Below are positions 42,813-54,567 of a DNA stretch of 64,000 nucleotides, one piece after another. Numbering within the stretch: position 1 is the first letter of the stretch; every line of letters begins with the position of its first letter. The translations under genes were made by a program, and so were the position numbers. A model generated the notes under the pieces. The model was not told where the DNA came from. It made no database searches and saw nothing but the letters and a program-made list of their open reading frames with translations. The stretch comes from CAWAYR01 sp050250875 (lineage in GTDB: Bacteria > Acidobacteriota > Vicinamibacteria > Vicinamibacterales > UBA2999), in contig JBFWNV010000016.1 of assembly GCA_050250875.1 (NCBI GenBank), positions 1 to 64,000 on the forward strand, written 5' to 3'.

Positions 42813-42831
42813 GGCCGGCGGCGCGGCGGCG

Positions 42832-43290
42832 CTACGGGGCCGGCGGCGGTTCGGGCGGCGGCGGCATCGGCGGCTCGAAGCTGCGGCGCTTCACCATCGC
42901 CTCGGCGGCGGCGCGCGGCGCCTCGGCCTGCCGCTCGGTGAACATCGCGCTCACGATGAAGGCCAGGCCGACCATCGTAATCGCCCCGCCGATGCCCAGG
43001 CCGGTGCCGAACGCACCGGCCGCGAACGTGATGAGCATCAGCAGGCCCATGCCCAGGCCGCACAGCAGGATGCCCAGCGACATCTTGAAGCCGTGCGCGC
43101 GGCGCTGGCGGTCGTGGCGCGGCGGTTCGGGCGGGGTCATCCCCCGCTCGATCATCGCCATCCGCTCCGCGTGCTGCAGTTCCGCCTGGCGGGTGGCGTG
43201 GCGAATGCCCCACACCATCACCACGACGCCGCCGATGATGACGAGGCCGGGCAAGAACAGCATCGCCGTCAGGAACTCGCGTTCATTCAT
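42832..43290 (-). CDS. DUF6249-like small membrane protein
   Basis: 152-residue protein with a hydrophobic N-terminal helix (about 7-28), a short charged segment with the AERMAMIERGMTPPEP motif that marks the DUF6249-like group, and two further helices (about 69-115), then a Pro-rich tail. No catalytic motif. It is divergent from the ECF sigma factor with a 105-bp spacer and may belong to its regulon, as such membrane proteins are commonly found beside ECF sigma genes; that is inference. Start 43290 (MNEREFLTAML). Confidence 0.7.
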   Translation of the reverse strand: MNEREFLTAMLFLPGLVIIGGVVVMVWGIRHATRQAELQHAERMAMIERGMTPPEPPRHDRQRRAHGFKMSLGILLCGLGMGLLMLITFAAGAFGTGLGIGGAITMVGLAFIVSAMFTERQAEAPRAAAEAMVKRRSFEPPMPPPPEPPPAP

Positions 43291-43350
43291 GCCTGCTCCG
43301 TTCTGAACCGTCTGGAGGCTTAGACTCGCCTCGGCCCCGGAAATGTTTCG

Positions 43351-43381
43351 GCCGGGGCGGGTGAAACAAAACCGCCCCGGC
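43351..43381. promoter_or_regulatory. Inverted repeat upstream of the ECF sigma gene
   Basis: GCCGGGGCGG (43351-43360) and CCGCCCCGGC (43372-43381) form a perfect 10-bp inverted repeat with an 11-base AT-richer loop, 14 bases before the sigma-factor start and in the spacer between divergent genes. A GGAAATGTTTC stretch lies just upstream and could include a -35-like GGAA of an ECF promoter. It may be an operator or an attenuating hairpin in the leader; the type is not determined by eye. Confidence 0.45.
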
Positions 43382-43395
43382 GGCCGGTCCAAACG

Positions 43396-43944
43396 ATGCA
43401 GGTGCCAGATGCCCTCGAACGCGAGCTGGTGGCGCGGTGCCGCCAGGGCGACGAGCCGGCGTTCCGGGAGCTGGTGGACCGCTATTCGCCCATGGTGCTC
43501 GCCTTGGCCGCCCGCCTCGTCTCCCCCCAGCGCGCCGAAGACATCGCCCAGGAGGTGTTCCTGCGGATCCACCGCGGGCTGGCCTACTTCCGCGGCGACG
43601 CCAAACTGTCGACGTGGATCTACCGCATCGTCTCGAACGTGGCGTTCGAGGCGCGCGGCCGGGAGCGGCCGCACGACGTCTCGCTCGACGACGCCGCCGG
43701 CCCCGGCGCCGCCTACGGCGGCCAGGACCGGCAGTTCACCGACATGGAACTGCGCGATCGCCTCGACAAGGCCATGGCCCGGCTGCCGGCCCACTACCGG
43801 GTGCTGGTGCACGGCCACTACGTGAAGGGCATCAAGTACGAGGATCTGGCCGAGTCGCTGGGCCTGCCCGTGGGCACCGTGAAGACCCACCTGTTCCGCG
43901 CCAAGCGGCTGCTGCGGCAGGCGCTCGAGGGGGATCTGGCATGA
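43396..43944 (+). CDS. ECF-type RNA polymerase sigma factor
   Basis: 182-residue sigma-70 family protein with region 2 (AFRELVDRYSPMVLALAARLV, EDIAQEVFLRIHRGL) and region 4 (YEDLAESLGLPVGTVKTHLFRAKRLLRQ). It starts at 43396 (MQVPDALERELVARCRQGDE). No region 3 or C-terminal extension. The stop overlaps the anti-sigma start (ATGA). It probably directs its own operon and possibly the divergent 42832-43290 gene; the signal is unknown. Confidence 0.93.
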   Translation: MQVPDALERELVARCRQGDEPAFRELVDRYSPMVLALAARLVSPQRAEDIAQEVFLRIHRGLAYFRGDAKLSTWIYRIVSNVAFEARGRERPHDVSLDDAAGPGAAYGGQDRQFTDMELRDRLDKAMARLPAHYRVLVHGHYVKGIKYEDLAESLGLPVGTVKTHLFRAKRLLRQALEGDLA

Positions 43945-44426
43945 CCGCCCTCGACTGCCGGGCGTTGGCCGACGCCATCGAGCCGCTGGCCGCCGGCGAG
44001 CCGGCCACCCGCGACCAGCAGGCCCACCTCGACGGCTGCGACAGCTGCCGGGCGCGGCTGGCCCTGGCCGTCCGCCTCGACCGCGTGCTCACCGAGTGGC
44101 CCGTCCCGGCCGCCGGCCCGGCGTTGGCGGCGCGGGTCGCGGCGGCGGCGCGGCAGGAATCCTGGCGGCGTGAACAGGTCGTGGACTGGACCTTCAACGT
44201 GGCGATTGCCGCCGGCCTCGCCGCGGTGGTCGTCGGCCTGGCGTCGATCGCCTGGCTGCTCGCCTCGGCGGCCGGCCCGGCGACCTCCTCTGCGGTGGTG
44301 GCGGACGCGGCGCTGTCGCTGCTGGCGCGCGTGCGGGCCCAGTTCGCGGTGATGAGCACGGCGACGCTGCTGCTGGCGACGACGCTGGGCGCGTGGTGGT
44401 GGGCCGAGGGACGCGCCGCCGACTGA
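43941..44426 (+). CDS. Zinc-finger anti-sigma factor, membrane-anchored
   Basis: 161-residue anti-sigma factor. The ZAS motif His29xxxCys33xxCys36 (HLDGCDSC) is intact and should bind zinc, and it probably holds the sigma factor inactive. Two hydrophobic helices lie at about 84-108 and 135-155 with a short periplasmic piece between, so any sensing would be at the membrane. ATGA overlap with the sigma gene shows co-translation. The periplasmic part is too short to name a ligand. Confidence 0.88.
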   Translation: MTALDCRALADAIEPLAAGEPATRDQQAHLDGCDSCRARLALAVRLDRVLTEWPVPAAGPALAARVAAAARQESWRREQVVDWTFNVAIAAGLAAVVVGLASIAWLLASAAGPATSSAVVADAALSLLARVRAQFAVMSTATLLLATTLGAWWWAEGRAAD

Positions 44427-44453
44427 GCCGACGGCACTGGTAAGATCCCACGG

Positions 44454-45383
44454 GTGACGGCGTCGAGCGAGGCGCGGCCCTTCCTCAAGTGGGCGGGCGG
44501 CAAGCGGCAGTTGCTGCCGGTGCTCCGTACGTACTATCCACCTGAGCTGTCCGCCTACTACGAGCCGTTCCTGGGCTCGGGCGCGGTGTTCTTCGACCTG
44601 CTGGCCGCCGGCCGGCTCACCGGCCGGCCGGTGCACCTGAGCGACGAGAACCCCGATCTGGTCGGCTGCTACCTGCGGGTGCGCGATGCCGTCGAGGCGG
44701 TGATCGCCGCGCTCGAGGCGCTGGCCGCGGGCCATGAGACCGGCGGCGGCGCCTTCTACTACGAAGTGCGCGACGGCCGCTTCAACCCGGCGCGGGCCGC
44801 CTGGGCGGCGCACGGCGCATCGCCGGAGGCCTACCCGATCGAGCTGGCCGCCGCCCTGCTCTATCTCAATCGCACCGGCTACAACGGGCTGTTCCGCCTG
44901 AACCGGTCGGGCGGCTACAACGTGCCGGCCGGCCGCTACGCGCGGCCGCGTATCGTACAGGCCGAGCGGCTGCGGGCGGTGGCACGCGTCCTGGCGGCGC
45001 CGCACGTCTCGATCCGCTGCGCCCCTTTCGACGCGGCGGTGGCCGATGCCGCTCCGGGGGCGTTCGTGTACTTCGATCCGCCGTACGCGCCGCTAGGGCG
45101 GACGGCCAACTTCCGCAACTACACCGCGCAGGGTTTCTCGGACGACGATCAGTCGCGCCTGCTGGCCTGGGCCGTGGATCTGGCCGCACGCGGCGTCCAC
45201 GTGCTGCTCAGCAACTCGAGCGCGGACTCGATCGAACGGCTCTACAAGGGCCGCACCGCTGCCTCGGCCGGCCTCAGACTGCGCCGGGTGCCGGCCCGCC
45301 GCGCCATCAACACCCGTGCCGACCGGCGCGGGTTCGTGGATGAGGTGGTGGTCAGCAATCTCACGCCGGCGGCGCCGGCGTGA
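44454..45383 (+). CDS. D12-class (Dam-like) adenine-N6 DNA methyltransferase, solitary
   Basis: 309-residue alpha-type adenine methyltransferase. Motif I is FLKWAGGKRQ near residues 10-18, motif IV is DPPY at 208-211, and NRTGYNGLFRLN is the Dam-type target-side segment. It starts at GTG 44454. No restriction endonuclease or other R-M subunit is seen next to it, so it is probably an orphan methylase of the Dam type, likely methylating a GATC-like site (inference). 27 bp downstream of the anti-sigma gene, so it may be co-transcribed with it. Its 3' end is followed immediately by the palindrome at 45387-45466. Confidence 0.87.
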   Translation: MTASSEARPFLKWAGGKRQLLPVLRTYYPPELSAYYEPFLGSGAVFFDLLAAGRLTGRPVHLSDENPDLVGCYLRVRDAVEAVIAALEALAAGHETGGGAFYYEVRDGRFNPARAAWAAHGASPEAYPIELAAALLYLNRTGYNGLFRLNRSGGYNVPAGRYARPRIVQAERLRAVARVLAAPHVSIRCAPFDAAVADAAPGAFVYFDPPYAPLGRTANFRNYTAQGFSDDDQSRLLAWAVDLAARGVHVLLSNSSADSIERLYKGRTAASAGLRLRRVPARRAINTRADRRGFVDEVVVSNLTPAAPA

Positions 45384-45386
45384 GAT

Positions 45387-45466
45387 CGCGGGGCTCGGGG
45401 CTCGGGGCTCGGTTCCGGTCGAGGTCCTTCCCGGGACCCGAGAGCCGAGTCCCGAGCCCCGGTCCT
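45387..45466. repeat. GGGCTC palindrome with the shared 21-bp core
   Basis: The left arm (about 45389-45412) has three GGGGCTC words. The right arm (about 45436-45462) has the inverted CGAGCCC words with GGGACC-type variants. The core GTTCCGGTCGAG plus GTCCTTCCC spans 45412-45432 and matches 18 of 21 positions with the core at 8194-8214. It sits just after the methylase stop. It belongs to the same family as the 8112-8243 element, but the arm words have changed from GGGACC to GGGCTC while remaining self-complementary. Confidence 0.72.
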
Positions 45467-45624
45467 GCAGCGAGGCGCCGATGGGACCGAGAAACCACAG
45501 AAGGAGTGGCATACGGTGCCACTAGCCAGTGCGCATGCCACGCCTCACCCATCAACATCTGGGGGCTCGCGCGCCGAAGGTCGGCGCCACGAACCGTGCT
45601 AGAGTCACGGAAGCGGCTTCCCGT

Positions 45625-45708
45625 GCGAAAGTGGCGGAACTGGCAGACGCGCCGGACTTAGGATCCGGTAGCCGCAAGGCTATGGGGGTTCGAGTCCCTC
45701 CTTTCGCA
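45625..45708 (+). tRNA. tRNA-Leu (anticodon UAG)
   Basis: The acceptor stem pairs GCGAAAG (45625-45631) with CTTTCGC ending at 45707, discriminator A at 45708. The anticodon loop is CTTAGGA within CCGGA/TCCGG, giving anticodon UAG for CUA Leu codons. A long variable arm (TAGCCGCAAGGCTA) marks a class II tRNA, and the T arm GGGGG-TTCGAGT-CCCTC is complete. CCA is not encoded. A TAGAGT box at 45600 could be a -10 element, but no good -35 is seen. It lies between the methylase repeat and the tig operon. Confidence 0.95.
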
Positions 45709-45762
45709 TTTCGCCTTCGCGTCGCGGGCGCCTCCACCCCCGCCTCCCTTTCCCACATCTAG

Positions 45763-47049
45763 ATGAAGACTGAACTGGTAGACGTCAACGAGACGCGCAG
45801 GCACCTCACGGTGGAGATTCCGACGAGCGAGGTGGAGTCGGCCATCGACCGGGTGACCCGCGAGTACACCAAGTCGGCCCGCCTGCCCGGTTTCCGGCCC
45901 GGCAAGGTGCCGACGACGGTGGTGCGGCAGCGCTTCCGCGCCCAGATCCTGCACGACGTCGCCCACGACCTGATTCCGCGCACCATCGACCAGGTGCTGT
46001 CGGCCAGGGGCGTGGAGCCGGTGGACAGCCCCGACGTCAAGGACGTCGTAGTGGAGGAGGGCAAGCCGCTCTCCTTCACGGCCAGCTTCGACGTGGTGCC
46101 GCCCTTCGATCCGGGCGAATTCGGCGACATCCAGCTGCGACGCGCCGCGGTCGCCGTGGACGACGACGCCGTGCAGGCCACGCTCGAACGCCTGCGCGAG
46201 CGCGCCGCGCGGTTCGAGCCGGTGGAAGGCGGCGTCGGCGAGGGCCACACGCTGGTCATCGACCTCGAGCGGCAGACCACCGGCGCCGACGGCGCCGCCG
46301 CCCCGGCCGACCGCCACGAGAAGGTGTCGATCGAGATGGGCGCGCCGGCCAACCCGCCGGGCTTCGACGACAAGGTGCAGGGCATGACGGTCGGCGAGAC
46401 CCGGTCGTTCACCCTCGACTACCCCGCCGACTACGCGGTGGCCGAACTGGCCGGCACCTCGGTGGCCTACACGGTGCACCTGAAGGAACTGCGCCGCCGC
46501 GTCGTGCCGGCGCTCGACGACGAGTTCGCCAAGGACCTCGGCGAGGATCTCGACACCCTCGACGCCCTGCGCGCCCGCGTCCGCGCCGACCTCGAAGCCG
46601 AGTCGAAGGACGCCTCGGAGCGCCAGCTGCGCGCCGACCTGCTGAAGCAGCTGGCCAGGCGCCTGCCCTTCCCGGTGCCGGGCGCGCTGGTCGATCGCGA
46701 GGTCGATCGCCGGGTCGAGGAGTTCGCCCGCCGGCTGATGTCGCAGCAGATCGATCCGCGCCGCACCAACATCGACTGGGCGGCCTTCCGCCAGGGCCAG
46801 CGCGAGCCGGCCCAGGAATCGGTGGCCTCGGCCCTGGTGCTCGACCAGATCGCCCGGCGCGACGGCATCGAGGTGACGCCGGCCGAGCTCGACGGCGAGC
46901 TGCAGCGCTACGCCGAGCGCGCCGGGCTGACCGTCGCGGCGGTGCAGGCCCGGCTCGAAGAGGAAGACGGCCTCGGCCGCATGCAGGTCGGCATGCGCCG
47001 CGAGAAGGCCGTCAACGCGGTGCTCGGCCGCGTCCAGGTGGTGGGCTGA
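45763..47049 (+). CDS. tig: Trigger factor
   Basis: 428-residue ribosome-associated chaperone and peptidyl-prolyl isomerase acting on nascent chains. The N-terminal ribosome-binding signature GFRPGKVP is at about 43-50. The central FKBP-like domain spans about 150-245 (GEGHTLVIDLE, DKVQGMTVGETRSFTL). The C-terminal chaperone arms run to the end. Start ATG 45763 gives MKTELVDVNETRRHL. First of a conserved block tig-clpP-clpX-lon-engB-rho, all on the plus strand, with 32 bp to clpP. Confidence 0.96.
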   Translation: MKTELVDVNETRRHLTVEIPTSEVESAIDRVTREYTKSARLPGFRPGKVPTTVVRQRFRAQILHDVAHDLIPRTIDQVLSARGVEPVDSPDVKDVVVEEGKPLSFTASFDVVPPFDPGEFGDIQLRRAAVAVDDDAVQATLERLRERAARFEPVEGGVGEGHTLVIDLERQTTGADGAAAPADRHEKVSIEMGAPANPPGFDDKVQGMTVGETRSFTLDYPADYAVAELAGTSVAYTVHLKELRRRVVPALDDEFAKDLGEDLDTLDALRARVRADLEAESKDASERQLRADLLKQLARRLPFPVPGALVDREVDRRVEEFARRLMSQQIDPRRTNIDWAAFRQGQREPAQESVASALVLDQIARRDGIEVTPAELDGELQRYAERAGLTVAAVQARLEEEDGLGRMQVGMRREKAVNAVLGRVQVVG

Positions 47050-47081
47050 CCGCCCGACGACACAGACAGAGGAACCGAATC

Positions 47082-47684
47082 GTGACCCAAGCGCAGATGC
47101 AGCTCGTGCCGATGGTGGTCGAGCAGACCAACCGCGGCGAACGCGCCTACGACATCTTCTCGCGGCTGCTGAAGGACAACATCATCTTCATCGGCACGCC
47201 GATCGACCACAACGTCGCCAACCTGGTGGTGGCGCAGATGCTGTTCCTCGAGGCCGAGGATCCCGACAAGGACATCCTGCTCTACATCAACAGCCCAGGC
47301 GGCTCGATCACCGACGGCTTCGCCATCTACGACACGATGCAGTTCGTCCGCCCCGACGTGCAGACGCTGTGCATCGGCCAGGCGGCGTCGATCGCCGCGG
47401 TGCTGCTCGCCGCCGGGGCCAAGGGCAAGCGCTTCTCGCTGCCCAACTCCCGCGTCCTCATCCACCAGCCGTGGATGTCGGGCCTGGGCGGCCAGGCCAC
47501 CGACATCGACCTGGCGGCCAAGGAGATTCTGCGCATGCGTGAGCGGCTGAACGAGATCCTGGTGCACCACACCGGCCAGGATCCCAAGCGCATCCAGGAC
47601 GACACCGAGCGCGACTACATCATGTCGCCCGACCAGGCCAAGGACTACGGAATACTTGACGACGTGATTCGGAAACGGGTGTAA
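47082..47684 (+). CDS. clpP: ATP-dependent Clp protease proteolytic subunit
   Basis: 200-residue serine protease forming the double-ring chamber that degrades ClpX- and ClpA-fed proteins. GTG 47082 follows GAGGAA. The catalytic triad is present: Ser in GQAASIAAVLL, His in VLIHQP and Asp in DTERD. The residues after the nucleophile (SIAAV) differ from the common SMGAF, which is a lineage variation rather than a loss. INSPGGSITDGFAIYDTM is the conserved handle. Ends 49 bp before clpX. Confidence 0.95.
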   Translation: MTQAQMQLVPMVVEQTNRGERAYDIFSRLLKDNIIFIGTPIDHNVANLVVAQMLFLEAEDPDKDILLYINSPGGSITDGFAIYDTMQFVRPDVQTLCIGQAASIAAVLLAAGAKGKRFSLPNSRVLIHQPWMSGLGGQATDIDLAAKEILRMRERLNEILVHHTGQDPKRIQDDTERDYIMSPDQAKDYGILDDVIRKRV

Positions 47685-47733
47685 CATCGAAGGGAGGCGC
47701 CATGCGGTGCGCCTCCCGCCCACGAGCATCCCT

Positions 47734-51362
<3,629 letters not shown>

Positions 51363-51367
51363 GAGGT

Positions 51368-52036
51368 GTGAACCTTTCCACGGCGTCGTTCGTCACGAGC
51401 GTGGCGGGCCCCGGCGGCTTCCCGAAGGAAGCGCTGCCGGAGATCGCGATGGTCGGGCGATCGAACGTGGGCAAATCGAGCCTGATCAACGCCCTTGCTC
51501 GGCGGCCGCTCGCGCGCACCAGCGCGGCGCCGGGCAAGACCCGCCTGGCCAATTACTACCGGCTGCAGCGGGACGGCGAGGCGCCGTTCTTCCTGGTCGA
51601 TCTTCCCGGTTACGGATACGCCCGGGGCGGTGACCAGGCGGCGGCGGAGTTCGAGAACCTGGCGCAGGTGTATTTCGGACGGGAAGACCGTGAAGGCCGC
51701 TCGCCGGTGCGGGGGGCCTTCCTGCTCGTCGACAGCCGGCATCCCGGCCTGGCGAGCGACCGCCACGCGTGGGCGTGGCTGGAGGGCCTGGACGTGGAGC
51801 ACGTCGTCCTGGCCACGAAGCTCGACAAGCTGACGCGGGCCGAACGCCAGCGTCACCTCCGGGAACTGGAAGGGATTCATCAAGGCCCGGTGCTGCCGGT
51901 TTCGGCGGTGACCGGGGAAGGACTGGACGAACTGTGGAAACTGATAGCAAAACTGCTCCGGCAGCCGCCGCCCCCCCCGTCGACGCCCCGCCCCAGCAGC
52001 AGGAAAAGGTCGTCACCCTCGACCTCTCCACGCTGA
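51368..52036 (+). CDS. engB: EngB/YsxC-family ribosome-assembly GTPase
   Basis: 222-residue GTPase needed for large-subunit assembly. G1 is GRSNVGKSS, G3 is DLPGYGYA, G4 is TKLDKL and G5 is VSA. GTG 51368 is the likely start, five bases after lon; the GAGAGG ahead of it is very close, so coupling to lon is probable. The last about 25 residues are a low-complexity Pro/Ser/Arg tail whose DNA also encodes the rho N-terminus. Family members are usually about 200 residues, so this tail is an extension. Confidence 0.9.
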   Translation: MNLSTASFVTSVAGPGGFPKEALPEIAMVGRSNVGKSSLINALARRPLARTSAAPGKTRLANYYRLQRDGEAPFFLVDLPGYGYARGGDQAAAEFENLAQVYFGREDREGRSPVRGAFLLVDSRHPGLASDRHAWAWLEGLDVEHVVLATKLDKLTRAERQRHLRELEGIHQGPVLPVSAVTGEGLDELWKLIAKLLRQPPPPPSTPRPSSRKRSSPSTSPR

Positions 52037-53274
52037 AGGAGATGAGCGTCTCGTCCCTCACCAAGGTGGCGAGGGACCTCGACATCCCCGGCGCGACGGG
52101 GATGCGCAAGCAGGAGCTGATCTTCGAGATCCTGCGGGCGCGGGCCGAGAAGAGCGGCCTCATCTTCAGCGAGGGCGTGCTCGAGGTGCTGCCCGACGGG
52201 TTCGGGTTCCTGCGCGCCCCCGATTACAACTACCTGGCCGGGCCCGACGACATCTACGTGTCGCCGTCGCAGATCCGCAAGTTCGACCTGCACACCGGCG
52301 ACACGGTGGCCGGGCAGATTCGGCCGCCAAAGGAAGGCGAGCGCTACTTCGCGCTCATCAAGGTGGAGGCGGTGAACTTCGAGCCGCCGGCCCGCGGCAA
52401 AGAGCGCATCTTCTTCGAGAACCTCACCCCGCTCTACCCCCAGGAAAAGATCAAGCTCGAGGCCGACGCGGAAAACCTCTCCACCCGCGTGATGGACCTG
52501 ATGACGCCGCTCGGCAAGGGCCAGCGCGGCCTGATCGTGGCGCCGCCGCGCACCGGCAAGACCATGCTGCTGCAGGCGATCGCCAATGCGATCACCACCA
52601 ACCACCCCGAGGTGTATCTGATCGTGCTGCTCATCGACGAGCGGCCCGAAGAGGTGACCGACATGCAGCGCTCGGTGCGCGGCGAGGTGATCAGTTCGAC
52701 GTTCGACGAGCCGGCGCAGCGCCACGTGCAGGTGGCCGAGATGGTCATCGAGAAGGCCAAGCGCCTGGTCGAGCACAAGAAGGACGTGGTGATCCTGCTC
52801 GACTCGATCACCCGCCTGGCCCGCGCCTACAACACCATCGTGCCGGCCAGCGGCAAGGTGCTGTCGGGCGGCGTGGACAGCAACGCCCTGCAGCGGCCGA
52901 AGCGATTCTTCGGCGCCGCCCGCAACATCGAGGAAGGCGGCTCGCTGACCATCGTCGCCACGGCGCTGGTCGACACCGGCTCGCGCATGGACGAGGTGAT
53001 CTTCGAGGAGTTCAAGGGCACCGGCAACAGCGAGGTGCACCTCGACCGCAAGCTGGCCGACCGCCGCGTGTTCCCCGCCATCGACATCCAGAAGAGCGGC
53101 ACCCGTAAGGAGGAGCTGCTGATGTCGAAGGAAGACCTGAACCGCGTCTACGTGCTGCGCCGGGTGCTGACGCCGCTGTCGCCGGTGGAGGCGATGGAGC
53201 TGCTGCTCAGCAAGATGGGCAAGACCAAGAGCAACAGCGAGTTCCTGAACGCGATGAGCGGCGGGAAGAGCTAG
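51934..53274 (+). CDS. rho: Transcription termination factor Rho
   Basis: 446-residue hexameric RNA helicase. N-terminal helices with LKEMSVSSLTKVARDLDIPG, RNA-binding cold-shock-like domain (GVLEVLPDGFGFLRAPDYNYLAG), and ATPase core with Walker A APPRTGKT, VLLIDERPEEV and the Q/R-loop region. I start at GTG 51934, which reads VETDSKTAP..., since no in-frame ATG/GTG lies between it and the conserved DLSTLKEM segment except an internal ATG at 52041, which would cut that helix. It therefore overlaps engB by 103 bp. The first about 25 residues are low-complexity. Confidence 0.93.
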   Translation: METDSKTAPAAAAPPVDAPPQQQEKVVTLDLSTLKEMSVSSLTKVARDLDIPGATGMRKQELIFEILRARAEKSGLIFSEGVLEVLPDGFGFLRAPDYNYLAGPDDIYVSPSQIRKFDLHTGDTVAGQIRPPKEGERYFALIKVEAVNFEPPARGKERIFFENLTPLYPQEKIKLEADAENLSTRVMDLMTPLGKGQRGLIVAPPRTGKTMLLQAIANAITTNHPEVYLIVLLIDERPEEVTDMQRSVRGEVISSTFDEPAQRHVQVAEMVIEKAKRLVEHKKDVVILLDSITRLARAYNTIVPASGKVLSGGVDSNALQRPKRFFGAARNIEEGGSLTIVATALVDTGSRMDEVIFEEFKGTGNSEVHLDRKLADRRVFPAIDIQKSGTRKEELLMSKEDLNRVYVLRRVLTPLSPVEAMELLLSKMGKTKSNSEFLNAMSGGKS

Positions 53275-53362
53275 ACGCCGCAACACCGCAGGGCGGGTCC
53301 GCAGACCCGCCACCCGCAACGGCCGCTCAACAAGCGGCCGTTCGCACGTACGCATGCGGCGT
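53275..53362. terminator. Cloverleaf-like double hairpin after rho
   Basis: Outer arms GACGCCGCA (about 53274-53282) and TGCGGCGTC (about 53354-53362) enclose two perfect hairpins: GGCGGGTC-CGCA-GACCCGCC (53292-53311) and AACGGCCGCT-CAACA-AGCGGCCGTT (53318-53342). A CGCAGGGC word precedes the first hairpin and ACGCATG follows the second, as at 54416-54482. It starts right after the rho stop and may end that transcript. No U-tract follows. Confidence 0.6.
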
Positions 53363-53800
53363 CGCCGCGCACCGACCGTGGACCGGGCACCCGGCGGGTC
53401 CTGTCACGGGGCAGCCCACTCGTTCGGGCTCGGCAAGCCGTCCGCCCGGTACCCTCGCCCGCAACGAGCGGGCGCCCGCCCCGTGCCACCCGCCAGCCCG
53501 TCCAGCACGCTCGGCGCCTGCCACCCGATCGGCGTGTCCGCCGAAGCCCGACGCGAATCCCCGAGCGAAGGCGGGTGCGAGTGGCGAACTGCCGTCGCGG
53601 CGAGGGCTTCAGATTCGCCGCCGGACCTGTCCGCCGCAGCCCGCCGCGCGTCGGCGGGCGAAGGGGACGAGGTGCCGACCACCGGTCGTCAGGCGGGGAT
53701 CGATCGACCCCGTCGGCGCCTGGAAATGGGAATAGGCTGAAGCCCGGCAAGGCGGCGGGGGCCGGCGGGTCGGCACCACCAGGGGCTGCCCGGAACGAGC
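53363..53800. other. Gene-free region with scattered short repeats
   Basis: About 440 bp without a convincing gene. Short open frames exist but lack ribosome sites and show Arg/Ala/Pro composition typical of non-coding GC-rich DNA. A CCGCCGAAGC...GCGAAGGCGG pair at 53539-53571 resembles the intergenic GCGAAGGCGG-type repeats of related genomes, and a related AGCGAAGGCG word occurs at about 55502-55511. It ends just before the AGGAGGA ribosome site of the next gene. Confidence 0.45.
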
Positions 53801-53813
53801 AGGAGGAGTGCAT

Positions 53814-54392
53814 ATGAGGCGATCGACACTGCGCGCGGCCGGGTTCGTGGTGTGCGTGACGGGCGTCGCGTTCGCGCAAGGCGACCTGGTCGTCCTGTTC
53901 GATGGCCGGTCGCTGAGCGCCTGGGAGCAGATCGGGGACGCCAACTGGACGGTGGTCGAGGGGGCGGCCCAGGCCACCGAGGGCAAGGGGGGTCACCTGG
54001 TGTCGAAGGAGTCCTTCGGCGACTTCGAGCTGACAGCCGAATTCTGGGTGGAGTCGCCGAAGACGAACAGCGGCGTCTTCATTCGCTGTCAGAACCCGAC
54101 GTCGATCAGCGCCAAGAGCTGCTACGAGATCAACATCTGGGACGGCCGCCCGGAGCAGGACTTCGCCACCGGCGGCATCGTGAACGTGGCCAAGGTCATC
54201 ACGCCGGTGAAGACCGCGGGGCGATGGAGCACTATCGCGATCAGAGCCCGCGGCGCCAGGATGACGGTCACGGTGAACGGCACGAAGACGGCGGACGGCG
54301 AACACACCCAGTTCGCTCGCGGACCGCTCACGCTGCAGTTCGGTGGCCCCGGCGCCGTCAAGTTCCGGAACGTCCTGGTTCGGCGGCTGTAG
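53814..54392 (+). CDS. DUF1080 (3-keto-disaccharide hydrolase-like) exported protein
   Basis: 192-residue secreted protein with a Sec signal (MRRSTLRAAGFVVCVTGVAFA) and a DUF1080 beta-sandwich (LVVLFDGRSLSAWEQIG, FELTAEFWVESPKTNSGVFIRC, EINIWDGRPEQDFATGGI, LTLQFGGPGAVKFRNVLVRRL). DUF1080 is a concanavalin/laminin-G-like fold, some members of which act on 3-keto-disaccharides. AGGAGGA six bases before ATG 53814 decides the start. Not clearly in an operon; a double hairpin follows. Confidence 0.85.
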   Translation: MRRSTLRAAGFVVCVTGVAFAQGDLVVLFDGRSLSAWEQIGDANWTVVEGAAQATEGKGGHLVSKESFGDFELTAEFWVESPKTNSGVFIRCQNPTSISAKSCYEINIWDGRPEQDFATGGIVNVAKVITPVKTAGRWSTIAIRARGARMTVTVNGTKTADGEHTQFARGPLTLQFGGPGAVKFRNVLVRRL

Positions 54393-54415
54393 CGCTGCCG
54401 AATCACCGACAGCAC

Positions 54416-54482
54416 GCAGGGCACAGCGTCAGCGCTGCCGAGGACGGCCGCTCACCAAGCGGCCGGACGCATGTGCCCTTGC
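54416..54482. terminator. Double-hairpin module after the DUF1080 gene
   Basis: Outer GGGCACA (54419-54425) and TGTGCCC (54472-54478) enclose a weak small hairpin (about 54425-54436) and CGGCCGCT-CACCA-AGCGGCCG (54445-54465). The GGCCGCTCANCAAGCGGCC hairpin, the CGCAGGGC prefix and the ACGCATG suffix are shared with the module after rho. Outer stems differ in sequence but pair in each copy. Confidence 0.6.
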
Positions 54483-54567
54483 ACAGCCTGGTCGGGGTGC
54501 TATCATCCCGGCCGCCACTCGCCCAATGCCACGTCGCAACGACAGACAACTCGAGGAGGAATCCGTG

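Noticed and set aside
47082..47684. ClpP with lost active site because of SIAAV after the nucleophile
   Set aside because: Ser, His and Asp are all present; the neighbouring change does not remove catalysis.
53275..54482. Integron attC sites
   Set aside because: No RYYYAAC/GTTRRRY core pair and no integrase; the hairpins fit a two-hairpin module better.
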